The notes beneath the pieces are model-generated. The model searched no databases, was not told the DNA's origin, and worked only from the letters and a program-made list of their open reading frames with translations. Positions 29,334 through 36,792 of a stretch of DNA of 36,792 nucleotides are shown here, piece after piece. The stretch is taken from positions 1-36,792 of the forward strand of contig SUVB01000043.1 in the NCBI GenBank assembly GCA_015062205.1, in the 5' to 3' direction. A program made the translations under genes and the position numbers. Origin of the DNA: Desulfovibrio desulfuricans (GTDB lineage: Bacteria; Desulfobacterota; Desulfovibrionia; Desulfovibrionales; Desulfovibrionaceae). Within the stretch, counting starts at the first letter, position 1. Each line of letters starts with the position of its first letter.

Positions 29334-31043
29334 TTACTTGCCGCCATCTTCGCCCTCCCGCGCGCGCAGTTCCGCCAGCGCCTCTTCATTCAGTTCCACG
29401 CCGTAGTAGTAATACACGCCGCCTTTGCGCTCCCGCTCGAATTTTTCGCCCATGAGCTGGCCGAAGCGCTTCTGCGAAATGCCCTTGCCGGGCCGGCTCG
29501 TGACGTTGACGCGGAACCAGAGATTGAAGGCGTCGAAAATCTCCGTGGACTTGGTGCGGACACTGCGCGGGTCATCACCTGGCGGAACCATGATGCAGCA
29601 GTCATCAAGGAACTCGGCCATGTTGTCCTCGGCGCGCTGGTATTCCGCCGTGGCAGCGCGCACCTTTTCCGGCGGCTTGAAGCCGCCCGCCTGCTGCCAG
29701 AGCAGGCAGCCCCGCACCAGCCAGGCCAGCACGCCCGGCAGCTCCGCCAGCAGTTTCTCCTTGAGGCCCTTGTCCATGGGCCGCTCGGTCGGCTTTTGCG
29801 GCTCTCGGTCCACGAAGGACAGCGGGAAATCCACCAGCATGAGCCGTTCCCAGAAGGCGAAGTCGTTGGGATTGGCGCGCGGCTTGTTGTTGGTCAGCAG
29901 CACCAGCAGATGCGTCGGGTCGAACGACACGTTGCGTTTGTCGTGCGGGTAGCGGCCCGTGAGCAGGTCGCCGCCGGACAGCCATTTGACGCGCGCTGAG
30001 CTGAAGCGCTGGCCCTCGTCCGTCTCCGAGGCGAAGGCCAGGCGCATGCCCCGCAGGCTCATGATGTCCGGGCTGGGACCGGCCGCAGAGCGCTTGCCCT
30101 GGTCGAGCAGCATCTCCGACTGCACCGGCCCGGCCAGCGAGGCCGTGGCGTCCTGCCCGCCAAGCGCGGCCTGGACGATGTCGCAGAACAGGCTCTTGCC
30201 GTTGCGCCCCCGGCCGAACAGCATCAGGAAGATGTGCTCCGTGGAGCAGCCCGTGATGCCGTAGCCGAAAACGCGCTGGAGGAAATCCGCCATCTCCTGG
30301 TCATTGTCCATGATTTCCAGAACAAAGCGCTCCCACGCGGGGCATGGCGTGTCGAGGCCCTGCCAGACCACGGGCGACGCCTTCATCAGGTAATCGGCAG
30401 GCCGCCCCGGATGCAGCTCGCCCGTGCGCAGGTCAATGACGCCGTTGGCTACGGGCAGCTTCCACGGATCGCGGTCGATGACCTCGCTGCCGATCGACAG
30501 GGGGCAGTCGTGATTGGCCTTGGCGAAATCCAGGCAGCGCATGCGCCCGCTCTGGCTGCGCAGCCGGAAGGCGCGCTTGCGCATGTCTGTGGCGTAGCGG
30601 TCGTAGCGGTTGCCGGCATCCTTGTCGCCTTCTTCGCGGGCCTCCTTCGCCTGCTTGGCGAAATGCGCTGCCGCCGATTCATAAGCCAGGGCCACATGCT
30701 CCACATCGGCGCTGGCGCGATGGGCCTTGTCCACAAGGTCGACGTTCCAGTGGTGGCCGCTCCAGTACATCCACTCCTCGGCCTGTCCGACATAGACATG
30801 CCGATTGCGGAACAGGTAGGCGAACAGGATGCCGTCGCCTAGTTCATTGGCCCGGAGGCACTGCAGCACGAACTCCGGTGAGGGCATCGGCAACGGAGGC
30901 AGCCCGCCGCCCTTGCCGTCATCGCTGCCGCCATCTCCACCGGAACCGCCGGCAGCTCCGGCAGCGGCAGGCGCAGCCTCTTCTGCCACACGTTTCCGCA
31001 CCATGGCGCGGATGGTTTCCTCATCGTTCAAGCGGTCAGACAT
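29334..31043 (-). CDS. P4/D5-type SF3 replicative helicase
   Basis: This 569-aa protein belongs to the phage/plasmid primase C-terminal (D5/P4) family. It has an N-terminal Ala/Gly-rich linker, a D5 N domain (about 75-250, SEVIDRDPWKLPVANGVIDL being diagnostic), Walker A FGRGRNGKS (about 276-284), the B motif region MSLRGMRLAFASETDEG, and sensor LLVLLTNNKP. A winged-helix C-terminus follows. It unwinds the origin as a hexamer. The ATG at 31043 follows GGAGGT by 4 bp; the 12-residue extension is unlikely. It is the first gene of the long minus-strand replication/packaging operon. Confidence 0.92.
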   Translation of the reverse strand: MSDRLNDEETIRAMVRKRVAEEAAPAAAGAAGGSGGDGGSDDGKGGGLPPLPMPSPEFVLQCLRANELGDGILFAYLFRNRHVYVGQAEEWMYWSGHHWNVDLVDKAHRASADVEHVALAYESAAAHFAKQAKEAREEGDKDAGNRYDRYATDMRKRAFRLRSQSGRMRCLDFAKANHDCPLSIGSEVIDRDPWKLPVANGVIDLRTGELHPGRPADYLMKASPVVWQGLDTPCPAWERFVLEIMDNDQEMADFLQRVFGYGITGCSTEHIFLMLFGRGRNGKSLFCDIVQAALGGQDATASLAGPVQSEMLLDQGKRSAAGPSPDIMSLRGMRLAFASETDEGQRFSSARVKWLSGGDLLTGRYPHDKRNVSFDPTHLLVLLTNNKPRANPNDFAFWERLMLVDFPLSFVDREPQKPTERPMDKGLKEKLLAELPGVLAWLVRGCLLWQQAGGFKPPEKVRAATAEYQRAEDNMAEFLDDCCIMVPPGDDPRSVRTKSTEIFDAFNLWFRVNVTSRPGKGISQKRFGQLMGEKFERERKGGVYYYYGVELNEEALAELRAREGEDGGK

Positions 31044-31454
31044 GGGCACCTCCAGTACGGCAAGCCTGCACGCCGGCACGCCCGGCGCGGCAGAGCCTTC
31101 CAGTTTTCCAGCGGATTATTCCGAAAAAATTTTGAAAGAATTTGGGGTCGCCAAGCAGCGCGAGAGCCCCCCTGCCGGGGAGGACCCGTCGCGATGCGTG
31201 CGCGCAATCAGGCGCTAGGACCTTTTGGCGTGTCTTACAGCGGTGAGAGGGGCGCGGGGAGAGAGGGACGGCCGCCCCTTTGCGGGCTGCGCCCGCATGC
31301 GGTCGCGGCCGCTTCGGCCGTTGGCTTACGGCTGTGCCTGACATGACGGCAGGCACGTATCTGACGGACACAGACGCGGCCGCCCACCCAGATGCAGACC
31401 AAGCAGAGCACGGCGGCAGCGTGACATGTCGCAGAAAATAAGAAGTGAGAAATC
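31044..31454. other. Gene-free right end of the element
   Basis: I see no convincing gene in this stretch. It should hold the promoter of the minus-strand replication operon, but I cannot place it. Several short palindromes are present, for example GCGGGCTGCGCCCGC near 31279, GCCTG...CAGGC near 31338-31356 and GACATGTC at 31423-31430, possibly sites for element regulators. Confidence 0.4.
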
Positions 31455-31483
31455 CCCCAGAGGTGGGGGCATAGTGGGGGCAA
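31455..31483. repeat. Right arm-type repeat, probable integrase or Xis site
   Basis: Directly oriented copy of 8651-8679 with three mismatches in 29 bp. It lies 70 bp inside attR and probably binds the N-terminal domain of the integrase during excision. Confidence 0.65.
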
Positions 31484-31492
31484 AAAGGGAAT

Positions 31493-31542
31493 TGGGTAAA
31501 ACAAAACGGGTCAGCAGAATTATTATTTTCTGCTAACCCGTT
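31493..31542 (-). terminator. Element-supplied terminator of tRNA-Leu
   Basis: On the minus strand a 15-bp stem (31505-31519 with 31528-31542, one G-U) follows the tRNA CCA end by 10 bp and is followed by TTGTTTTACCC. It replaces the host terminator displaced to 8448-8491. Confidence 0.85.
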
Positions 31543-31552
31543 GTGTTTCTTG

Positions 31553-31607
31553 TGGTGCCGAAGGGGAGACTCGAACTCCCACCCCGTTGCCAGGACTAGA
31601 CCCTGAA
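31553..31607. repeat. attR within tRNA-Leu
   Basis: Exact 55-bp copy of attL (8509-8563), covering the CCA end, T-arm, variable arm and anticodon arm of the tRNA. Crossover must lie within this block. Confidence 0.95.
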
Positions 31608-31639
31608 CCTAGCGTGTCTACCAATTCCACCACTTCGGC
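31553..31639 (-). tRNA. tRNA-Leu, anticodon CAG
   Basis: An 87-nt class II tRNA with acceptor GCCGAAG/CTTCGGC, D-arm with TTGGTAGAC, anticodon stem CTAGG/TCTAG around TTCAGGG (anticodon CAG), a long variable arm CCTGGCAACGGG and encoded CCA. Bases 31608-31639 are host; 31553-31607 are element-derived but identical, so the gene remains functional after integration. Confidence 0.95.
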
Positions 31640-31648
31640 GTGAAGAAG

Positions 31649-31677
31649 TCTTTACGCCAACCGGGGGCGTCTGGCAA
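31649..31677 (-). promoter_or_regulatory. Promoter of tRNA-Leu
   Basis: TTGCCA (31672-31677) and TAAAGA (31649-31654) on the minus strand are 17 bp apart, ending 9 bp before the tRNA 5' end. Confidence 0.65.
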
Positions 31678-31679
31678 GC

Positions 31680-32295
31680 ATTTTTTTTATGCAAGACGCA
31701 AATAATTTGATCTGTCCCAGGGGCTGCTGACAATCATTGTTTTTTTCTATAGCTGCACAAAAGGGAAAAATATGGACAACGCAGCTATACTGTAATATGT
31801 GATAATATTGTAAAAAGTAGTACGCATTGACAGGAATAAAAGACGATATATGAATGATATGTGTAGATAAAACTCTCGTTATTAAATTTTTTGTGTGGAT
31901 TAGTAATATATATTGACTTAAGATAATTTTAGATGTAAATTGCATTTAATATAATCAATTTTGATATATGACAATTTGCAGGCTGCATATATAAAGCATA
32001 TTATATAAAATATACGCAAAGTAGTATGGGAGAATAAATATCATGAAACTAGCAATGGGTGTAACATAAAAGTATAAAATTGAGTTAAAATTTGTTCTAC
32101 AGCACAATATAATATGAAAAATAAATAAGTTGTGATATGTTTTATATAAAAGTGCAACGTGATTGAAAGTACTATTTGAAAAATAAAAAATTTAGGAAGT
32201 ATTCGTGTTCGCTACAGCAAGTTAACATTTTCTATTTGGCACTTGCCCAGCTTGCGTTTCTGTTATTGTGGATGAAATCATTGTCGACAAAACCA
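31680..32295. other. AT-rich stretch without recognisable genes
   Basis: About 600 bases of strongly AT-rich sequence lie in a GC-rich genome. Open frames are short and unlike any family. One tiny frame with a good GGGAG site (ATG at 32043, 8 codons) could encode a leader peptide but has no partner. Phased A/T runs suggest bent DNA. It may be old foreign DNA or a regulatory spacer. Confidence 0.45.
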
Positions 32296-32341
32296 GGATT
32301 GGCCCTGCCTTGTTTTTGCAAAAGCAAGGCGGGGCCAATCC
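32296..32341 (-). terminator. Long palindromic terminator of the Rrf2 gene
   Basis: A near-perfect stem (GGATTGGCCC with GGGCCAATCC, then GCCTTG with CAAGGC, then a TTTTG/CAAAA tip) lies about 35 bp past the Rrf2 stop. The minus strand continues TGGTTTTG, a weak T-run. Confidence 0.65.
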
Positions 32342-32375
32342 CGCGGCGCCGGGAAACGCCGCGCGCGTCTGCTGT

Positions 32376-32798
32376 TCAGCAGCCCGCCCCCGGTCGTGAA
32401 CCGCGCAACACATCGGCCAGTGTGACGGATTCCAGCGTATCAGACAGCCTTTCCTGCAGATCCCCCCAGACGGAGTGCATGGCGCATTTGTGGCAGCGTT
32501 CACAGGAATCGGGGCCTTCCAGGCAGCTCGACAATTCCATGCCGCCTTCCATGGCGTTGAGTATGGCGCCGATAGTAATCTGTGCAGGCTGTTGCACAAG
32601 CATATGCCCCCCGCGCGCGCCGCGAATGCTGTCAGTAATGCCCGCCTGGCGCAGCTGACGCAGAATCTGTTCGATGAACTGGGCGCTGATGCCTGTCTGC
32701 GCGGAAAGCCAGCTTGAAGAGACGGGAGCCGTAATACCATGTTTTGCCATACAAAACAAAATTCTGGCGGCATACCTCGTTTTGGCGGATAATTTCAT
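32376..32798 (-). CDS. Rrf2/IscR-type iron-sulfur regulator
   Basis: The 140-aa repressor has the Rrf2 winged helix (about 1-80: MKLSAKTRYAARILFCMAKH at the start, SAQFIEQILRQLRQAG as recognition helix, SIRGARGGHML as wing). Its Cys cluster CLEGPDSCERCHKC (about 91-104) is the [2Fe-2S] ligand set of IscR/NsrR/RsrR-type sensors. It probably senses redox state, iron or NO. It is divergent from the second Rrf2 gene; Rrf2 proteins were first described beside the hmc operon of Desulfovibrio vulgaris, which fits the electron-transfer operon downstream. Confidence 0.92.
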   Translation of the reverse strand: MKLSAKTRYAARILFCMAKHGITAPVSSSWLSAQTGISAQFIEQILRQLRQAGITDSIRGARGGHMLVQQPAQITIGAILNAMEGGMELSSCLEGPDSCERCHKCAMHSVWGDLQERLSDTLESVTLADVLRGSRPGAGC

Positions 32799-33073
32799 TG
32801 CCGTCCTCGCTTTTCAACCTCATGAGGATGTGTTAACTAATACAAAATTTGTTTACAGTCAGGATGGGGGCAGCATACTATTGTCCCCATTTTTTTTGTA
32901 CTGTTTTCTGGGCCGGTTTGTGTGTCGCGCAGGGGAACGCGCCGGTTTTACCTCCGACGGCGGGCAGTGGCTGTTGACGGTCCATAGTCTCTTTGCTAAA
33001 GAAAAATCCGAGCAATCAAGTTTTGATTATGTTTATGTTCTATACTCCACTTCACTAAAAAATCTGGTAAAAA
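32799..33073. promoter_or_regulatory. Divergent promoter region of the two Rrf2 genes
   Basis: A 275-bp AT-rich gap. It contains the palindrome ACAAAATTTGT (32842-32852), the inverted repeat AATCAA-N3-TTGATT (33014-33028) and TATACT (33041-33046), a -10 candidate about 28 bp before the plus-strand gene. The palindromes are candidate Rrf2 operators; no footprint is implied. Confidence 0.5.
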
Positions 33074-33583
33074 ATGCGCATATCTTCAATGGCATTCCAC
33101 GCGCTCCATCTGTTGTTCCGGCTGGCCCGCCAGCCGGATGACGCTCCGCTGTCCGCTTCGGAACTCGCTGCGAGCTGCGGCATTTCTGAACATTTCATCC
33201 AGAAAATCATGCGGAGCCTGCAGGGCAGGGGGCTTGTCCGCAGCATCAGGGGCATCGCCGGCGGGCATGTGCTGGCCCGCGCTCCCGGCGAGATTTCACT
33301 GGCAGATATTGTCATAGCTGTGGAGGGGGGGATAAAGTTCCCCGAAATAAAAGGCGACGCGCTCGCGGACAACATTGTTGCAGACGTCTGGTCAACCGCA
33401 GGCCGTCGCATTCTGCAGGAACTGCGTGCCGTGACGCTGACCGACGTTTTTGAGCTTCATGACAGGCTGACCGCACGGCAATCACGGGGAAAAAGAGGGT
33501 GCGCGGCAGACGCAGTGCCCCTTTCGCTCGGGCGTCTGCGCTGCAGGCGTCCGCGGCGCAGGCCCCGCACCGCCACGCCCTGA
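33074..33583 (+). CDS. Rrf2-family regulator without cysteine cluster
   Basis: This 169-aa protein has the Rrf2 winged helix (MRISSMAFHALHLLFRLARQ at the start, SEHFIQKIMRSLQGRG, SIRGIAGGHVL), but where cluster ligands are expected it reads GGIKFPEIKGDALADN with no Cys. It therefore cannot bind the usual iron-sulfur cluster in the same way. The last 35 residues (from about 135) are Arg/Ala-rich and look like read-through of GC-rich DNA. The Shine-Dalgarno is weak. It converges on the electron-transfer operon. Confidence 0.85.
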   Translation: MRISSMAFHALHLLFRLARQPDDAPLSASELAASCGISEHFIQKIMRSLQGRGLVRSIRGIAGGHVLARAPGEISLADIVIAVEGGIKFPEIKGDALADNIVADVWSTAGRRILQELRAVTLTDVFELHDRLTARQSRGKRGCAADAVPLSLGRLRCRRPRRRPRTATP

Positions 33584-33620
33584 GGGCATGCCGCCGCACT
33601 GCTGTTGCGCAGACGCGCAG

Positions 33621-33657
33621 CAAAAGGGCCGCACGGAACTCCCGCGCGGCCCTTTTG
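33621..33657. terminator. Bidirectional terminator
   Basis: A 12-bp stem CAAAAGGGCCGC/GCGGCCCTTTTG with T-runs at both ends sits between the convergent Rrf2 and iron-sulfur protein genes. Confidence 0.85.
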
Positions 33658-33660
33658 CCG

Positions 33661-35049
33661 TCATTCAGGGGGCACACGGTTGATGTGCGGGGGAATTTCC
33701 ATCATGTCAATCAGCAGGGGTTTGAGGAAGGACCATTTGATGTTGTGTTCCTCATACACCTCCATCATGTCGCGGATGGCGTCCCAGCAGTTGTGGCACG
33801 GCGTCACGACAAGCTGCGCGCCGGTGGCCCTGATCTGGTCCAGTTTGTGCCGGAGGCCGGTATTGCGCTCCTTGCGGTACAGGCCTATGCCGTTGAGGCC
33901 GCCGCCGCCGCCACAGCAGAAGTTGTGTTCATTGTGCGGGTTCATTTCGCGGAAGTCTTCCGCAATATAGCCCATGATTTCCCGCGTGTATCTGCCGAGG
34001 CCGTCATTGCGCACATAGTTGCAGGCGTCCTGCAACGTACAGGGAACCTTGATTTTTTTTGCCGGGTTGATCTTGAGCCTGCCTTCGCGCAGCATTTCGG
34101 CAACCCATTCCACATAGTGCATGAAGCGAACCGGCGGGTCGCCGCTTTCGCGCCCTGCCCAGTACGGCCCTTCCACAACTGTGGCCCGGTGCGCGTGGCC
34201 GCACTCCGTGCCCACCACCATCTTGGGCTTCAGACGCTCCACAGCGGCATAGATGCGTTTGAGGTTCTGCGCGCAGCCCTCCCAGTCGCCCGCGAACATG
34301 GTCAGCGAGGTGTTTTCCCAGCCCTCGCGGGGCACGGTCCAGCTGACGCCGGCCACATGGAAGAGAATGGCCGCCTGCGCGAGATCTTCCGGGTAATGCT
34401 TCACCTCGCGGGCATTGCAGATGTACATGACATCGCAGCCCTCTTTTTCCACGGGAATCTCCAGGCCGGGCCATTCGTCGGAATTTTCGTCCACCATCCA
34501 TTCGCAGGTTTCCACCCAGTCCTCGCTGGTGACGTCCATCTGCGCGCCGTAGACGCGGTGCATGCCGGAGCCGATCTTCAGCTCCCACGGCACAAAGCCG
34601 TGCCTGAACAGGATGCCGCGCAGATAGCTGAACATGACGCCGGTATCAATGCCGTGCGGGCAGTACAGGCCGCAACGGTTGCAACAGGTGCACTGCCCCC
34701 AGGCCACGTCCATGGCGTGCATCATGAAGGCCGCGTCAACTCTGCCCCGGCGTTTGAGCATCTCGCCCAGCGTGGACTGTATCTTGTAGGAGGGAATCTG
34801 CCTGGGGTCGTTGTTGTTTGCCTTGTAAAAAAAACAGCTGTCGGCGCACATGCCGCAGTGGGCGCAGATTTCAAGCCAGGTGCGCGTGCGTGATTTGCAG
34901 GTCTGCTGCAAATCGTTCCACAGCGCGGCCTGATCCACCTTGAGCTCGCGCATTTGCGCATAGTATTGTTCGCCGCCCTTGTCGGCCAGCAATGCCTGAA
35001 TGCCTTCCTTGGTGGTGACGGGCGTCGGTGTGCACAAAACCTGGGACAT
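33661..35049 (-). CDS. HmcF/TmcB-like iron-sulfur electron-transfer protein
   Basis: This 462-aa cytoplasmic-side protein has two [4Fe-4S] motifs, [11 protein letters not shown] and [12 protein letters not shown], about 90-150. A C-terminal CCG-type (HdrD-like) region follows, with the sequence [12 protein letters not shown] and the later VTPCHNCWD. These match HmcF/TmcB of sulfate reducers, which pass electrons from periplasmic cytochromes through a membrane cytochrome b to the cytoplasmic sulfate-reduction path. The ATG at 35049 follows AAGGAG by 6 bp; the longer frame is rejected. It is the last gene of the operon, after the cytochrome b gene. DsrK is a more distant alternative. Confidence 0.87.
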   Translation of the reverse strand: MSQVLCTPTPVTTKEGIQALLADKGGEQYYAQMRELKVDQAALWNDLQQTCKSRTRTWLEICAHCGMCADSCFFYKANNNDPRQIPSYKIQSTLGEMLKRRGRVDAAFMMHAMDVAWGQCTCCNRCGLYCPHGIDTGVMFSYLRGILFRHGFVPWELKIGSGMHRVYGAQMDVTSEDWVETCEWMVDENSDEWPGLEIPVEKEGCDVMYICNAREVKHYPEDLAQAAILFHVAGVSWTVPREGWENTSLTMFAGDWEGCAQNLKRIYAAVERLKPKMVVGTECGHAHRATVVEGPYWAGRESGDPPVRFMHYVEWVAEMLREGRLKINPAKKIKVPCTLQDACNYVRNDGLGRYTREIMGYIAEDFREMNPHNEHNFCCGGGGGLNGIGLYRKERNTGLRHKLDQIRATGAQLVVTPCHNCWDAIRDMMEVYEEHNIKWSFLKPLLIDMMEIPPHINRVPPE

Positions 35050-35090
35050 GTCGGTCTCCTTGCAAAAGGTCGGATTACGCTTGCAGCCCG

Positions 35091-35771
35091 CTACCAGGGG
35101 AAAGCGCCGCCACGGGCTCTGCCGCCGCGCTTGATGGCGAAATCCATGCCCAGTTGCGCGCGGGAGCAGAAGAACAGCACGATATGCGCCAGCTTGGTGA
35201 ACGGCGCGAGCACAAGGAAGAACTCGCCCGCGAGCACATGCAGCAGCATCCATGTGTCGTACGCGCCCACGTCAAGCCTGGCCATAAGGCCGGTAAAAAA
35301 TGGAAGGAAGGTCAGCACAAGGATGAACCAGTCCTGCCATGTGTTGAGTTGCCGCAGCGCGGGCGACGTGAACCGCCGCACCCCCAGCAGCACGAGGCCC
35401 GCGAGGGCGGCGACACAAAGGACGTCCGCCAGCCCGGAGGGCAGGGAAGGCAGCGCGATGCCGGTATTCCGCTCCAGCACGACGGTATGTCCCAAAAGGA
35501 AAAGGGGGATAAGCACCGCGCCGAAATGCAGCAGAAAAAAGGCCGTCATGGCCACGGGCTGCGTGCGCCACCCTGCCGTGCCGCCGGGGATGAGCCATTT
35601 GCCGATGGAGACAAGCGCGCCGGGGATGGAGCGCTCCCTGTGGTATGCATAGGCAACGCGTTCCAGCCGCCAGTCCAGCCCGCGCACATACCATACGGCG
35701 CGAATCAGAAGGCCGACGACAAAAATCAGCAGTGAAGCCACAAAGCATGGCCCGGTAAGTGGTTGCAACAT
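35091..35771 (-). CDS. NarI-like cytochrome b membrane subunit (HmcE/TmcC-like)
   Basis: The 226-aa protein has about five transmembrane helices (first about 9-28; last [18 protein letters not shown] and following). His residues in helices 2-5 ([32 protein letters not shown]) are spaced for two b haems as in the NarI family. It links the periplasmic cytochrome to the HmcF-like protein. A GAGGAG site precedes the ATG. The order cytochrome b then iron-sulfur protein matches hmcE-hmcF. Confidence 0.87.
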   Translation of the reverse strand: MLQPLTGPCFVASLLIFVVGLLIRAVWYVRGLDWRLERVAYAYHRERSIPGALVSIGKWLIPGGTAGWRTQPVAMTAFFLLHFGAVLIPLFLLGHTVVLERNTGIALPSLPSGLADVLCVAALAGLVLLGVRRFTSPALRQLNTWQDWFILVLTFLPFFTGLMARLDVGAYDTWMLLHVLAGEFFLVLAPFTKLAHIVLFFCSRAQLGMDFAIKRGGRARGGAFPW

Positions 35772-35821
35772 GTGGTCCCTCTCCTCAGCGGCGCGGAAAC
35801 GCGCGCCGGAATGCTGGCGAA

Positions 35822-36223
35822 TTACTTTTTCATTGCCCGGAGCACATTGCCCTGCGCGTGACAGACCCGGCATTCCGCAAGCGCCGGGCCATGCCCGCTC
35901 GCCTTATGGCAATCGGTGCAGGTCGCATGCAGATAGGGAACCTGCCTGTCCTCTTTCTGAAGCCGGACATCAAGCACAGCGGTGGACAAGCCTTCCGGGG
36001 TCATTCTATGGCAGCGCGAGCAGTCGCCCTCGTGCGTTTCCACAAAGGCCACATGTTTATCATGATTAAAAATGACCCGCGGCATGGTCGGATTGTCGAT
36101 AGCGGGAATCCTGACAGTCAGAATCTCTTCGCTGCCGGCGGGCTGCGGGTACATGAAAACAAGCGTAAACAGGAGGAGACTACAGCAGCATGTGCATGCG
36201 CCTCTCACGATGATGCGGTGCAT
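35822..36223 (-). CDS. Periplasmic three-haem class III-like cytochrome c
   Basis: This 133-aa protein has a signal peptide (about 1-30, CTCCCSLLLFTLVFMYP in its core) and three CxxCH haem sites: CSRCH, CTDCH and CRVCH. The segment VIFNHDKHVAF supplies distal His ligands as in cytochrome c3/c7. TmcA has four haems and HmcA sixteen, so this is a reduced or c7-type donor. I chose the second ATG (36223) because AGAGG lies 8 bp before it; an ATG at 36229 is only 2 bp from that site. It is the electron entry of the operon. Confidence 0.85.
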   Translation of the reverse strand: MHRIIVRGACTCCCSLLLFTLVFMYPQPAGSEEILTVRIPAIDNPTMPRVIFNHDKHVAFVETHEGDCSRCHRMTPEGLSTAVLDVRLQKEDRQVPYLHATCTDCHKASGHGPALAECRVCHAQGNVLRAMKK

Positions 36224-36293
36224 AGGCATATCCTCTGAACGGGCTGAAAGCCCGTCGTCATGTCGCGAGTGCGGAATGTCTCCGGGCCGAAGT

Positions 36294-36587
36294 TCAGGCT
36301 GCCGACTTCTTCTCGGCCAGCATCGCCTCGGCGGCCGCACGCGTAAAGACGGCGCACTTGTAGGGATCATTCTTCAGACAGCGCAGCACGTAGGCTACTG
36401 CAGCCATCAGGCTGAGCCGCGTTTCCTTGTCAAGATGCGCGGTCTGCAGCCAGTGATCGGCCGCGCTTTCCTCGGCAGCCAGACGGCGGACAAAACGGAT
36501 GTCGTCATCATTCAGGCCTCGGGGCAGGCTTGAAAACACATCCAGAAGTTCCTCAGCCAGGTCTTGCCGATCATACGCGATAGCCAT
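36294..36587 (-). CDS. Small helical protein heading the electron-transfer operon
   Basis: This 97-aa protein begins MAIAYDRQDLAEELLDVFSS and is all helical with a conserved-looking middle (DIRFVRRLAAEESAADHW). There is no signal peptide or cofactor motif. GGAGG lies 6 bp before the ATG at 36587. Co-directional with the three redox genes, 64 bp upstream, it is probably the first gene of their operon. I do not recognise the family. Confidence 0.65.
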   Translation of the reverse strand: MAIAYDRQDLAEELLDVFSSLPRGLNDDDIRFVRRLAAEESAADHWLQTAHLDKETRLSLMAAVAYVLRCLKNDPYKCAVFTRAAAEAMLAEKKSAA

Positions 36588-36792
36588 GGTAAACCTCCAG
36601 GGTTTCAGCGGGTTGTGGGGCAGGTTCGCGTGGACCAAACAGATTTTTTTTGTAATTAGTCGGCTCTTAAAAAGAGAGTAACTATTTAAAATATATTGAT
36701 ATACTTGTTGAAATGTCGTATCTTTTTCAACGGAAAATGCAACGAATGACGCAAAAAACCGGTTGAAAAGGAGCCCTCTTTCGATGAAGCCC
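36588..36792 (-). promoter_or_regulatory. Upstream region of the electron-transfer operon
   Basis: AT-rich, with the imperfect palindrome TATATTGATATA near 36691-36702 and a CAAGTATATCAA element, which could be an Rrf2 or other operator. A promoter must lie here, but its boxes are ambiguous. Confidence 0.4.

Larger units (their letters stand above)
8509..31607. mobile_element. 23.1-kb defective prophage or satellite-like element in tRNA-Leu
   Basis: The element is bounded by a 55-bp exact direct repeat identical to the 3' end of the tRNA-Leu (8509-8563 and 31553-31607). Its integrase lies just inside the left end. Genes present: integrase, Xis-like protein, repressor and cro/CII-like regulators, primase, SF3 helicase, methyltransferase, terminase genes, gpW-like connector and portal. 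Absent: head protease, capsid, tail tube, tape measure, baseplate and lysis genes. The portal runs directly into a tail-fibre C-terminus, as if a block of morphogenesis genes had been deleted. Cargo includes hicAB, mqsRA, SWIM proteins and a low-GC kinase/GNAT/ASCH trio. Confidence 0.93.

Noticed and set aside
31235..31504. Small minus-strand ORFs at the right end of the element
   Set aside because: No ribosome-binding sites, composition follows palindromes, and they overlap the arm repeat.
31652..31945. 97-aa minus-strand ORF in the AT-rich stretch
   Set aside because: It overlaps the tRNA-Leu promoter and consists of low-complexity Ile/Tyr/Ser sequence without a Shine-Dalgarno.
33661..35771. 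DsrMK of the DsrMKJOP complex
   Set aside because: Gene order, the 226- and 462-aa sizes, and the Rrf2 neighbours fit HmcE/HmcF or Tmc better; no dsrO or dsrP genes are seen in the window.
1..36792. CRISPR arrays, insertion sequences and rRNA genes
   Set aside because: No regularly spaced repeats, no transposase-like frames and no rRNA sequence were seen on either strand.

Overview
The window looks like a chromosome segment of a GC-rich, sulfate-reducing deltaproteobacterium, most likely a Desulfovibrio/Bilophila relative. The main evidence is an Hmc/Tmc-type electron-transfer operon (multihaem cytochrome c, NarI-like cytochrome b, HdrD/HmcF-like iron-sulfur protein) beside two Rrf2 regulators, together with the base composition and the style of the housekeeping genes. 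The species cannot be named from the sequence alone.

Layout. Bases 1-800 hold decayed sequence downstream of a tRNA-Arg(CCU), including the C-terminal scrap of a P4-type integrase. Bases 1075-8325 are core genes: grpE, a four-gene Mla/Pqi-type lipid-transport operon on the minus strand, and polA on the plus strand. Bases 8509-31607 are a 23.1 kb prophage-like element integrated in the 3' end of a tRNA-Leu(CAG), bounded by a 55-bp direct repeat. The host resumes at 31608 with the 5' part of the tRNA-Leu, an AT-rich gene-free stretch, two divergent Rrf2 regulators and the electron-transfer operon.

The element. From left to right it carries: integrase; a minus-strand early operon (cro-like, CII-like, small ORFs, Lar-MazG fusion, Xis-like protein); a divergent CI-like repressor followed by plus-strand cargo (a 244-aa unknown, two SWIM zinc-finger proteins, and a low-GC trio of P-loop kinase, GNAT-PUA-like protein and ASCH protein); hicAB; a second tyrosine recombinase; a tail-fibre end cassette pair; portal; gpW-like connector; mqsRA; terminase genes; a ParB-like adenine methyltransferase; a CHC2/TOPRIM primase; a probable iteron origin; and an SF3 helicase. 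No capsid, protease, tail-tube, baseplate or lysis genes are visible, so the element is a deletion derivative or a satellite-like relic rather than a complete phage.

Most interesting part. At 19698-20242 two alternative tail-fibre C-terminal domains lie tail to tail, share one TCATGA as both stop codons, and are bounded by a 34-bp imperfect inverted repeat. The reading frame is conserved across each repeat. A 305-aa tyrosine recombinase that lacks the usual P4-type N-terminal domain starts 47 bp away. This has the architecture of an invertible protein-end switch with its own recombinase. Here the expressed end is fused to the portal protein instead of a fibre shaft. A second cargo candidate is the kinase/GNAT/ASCH trio.
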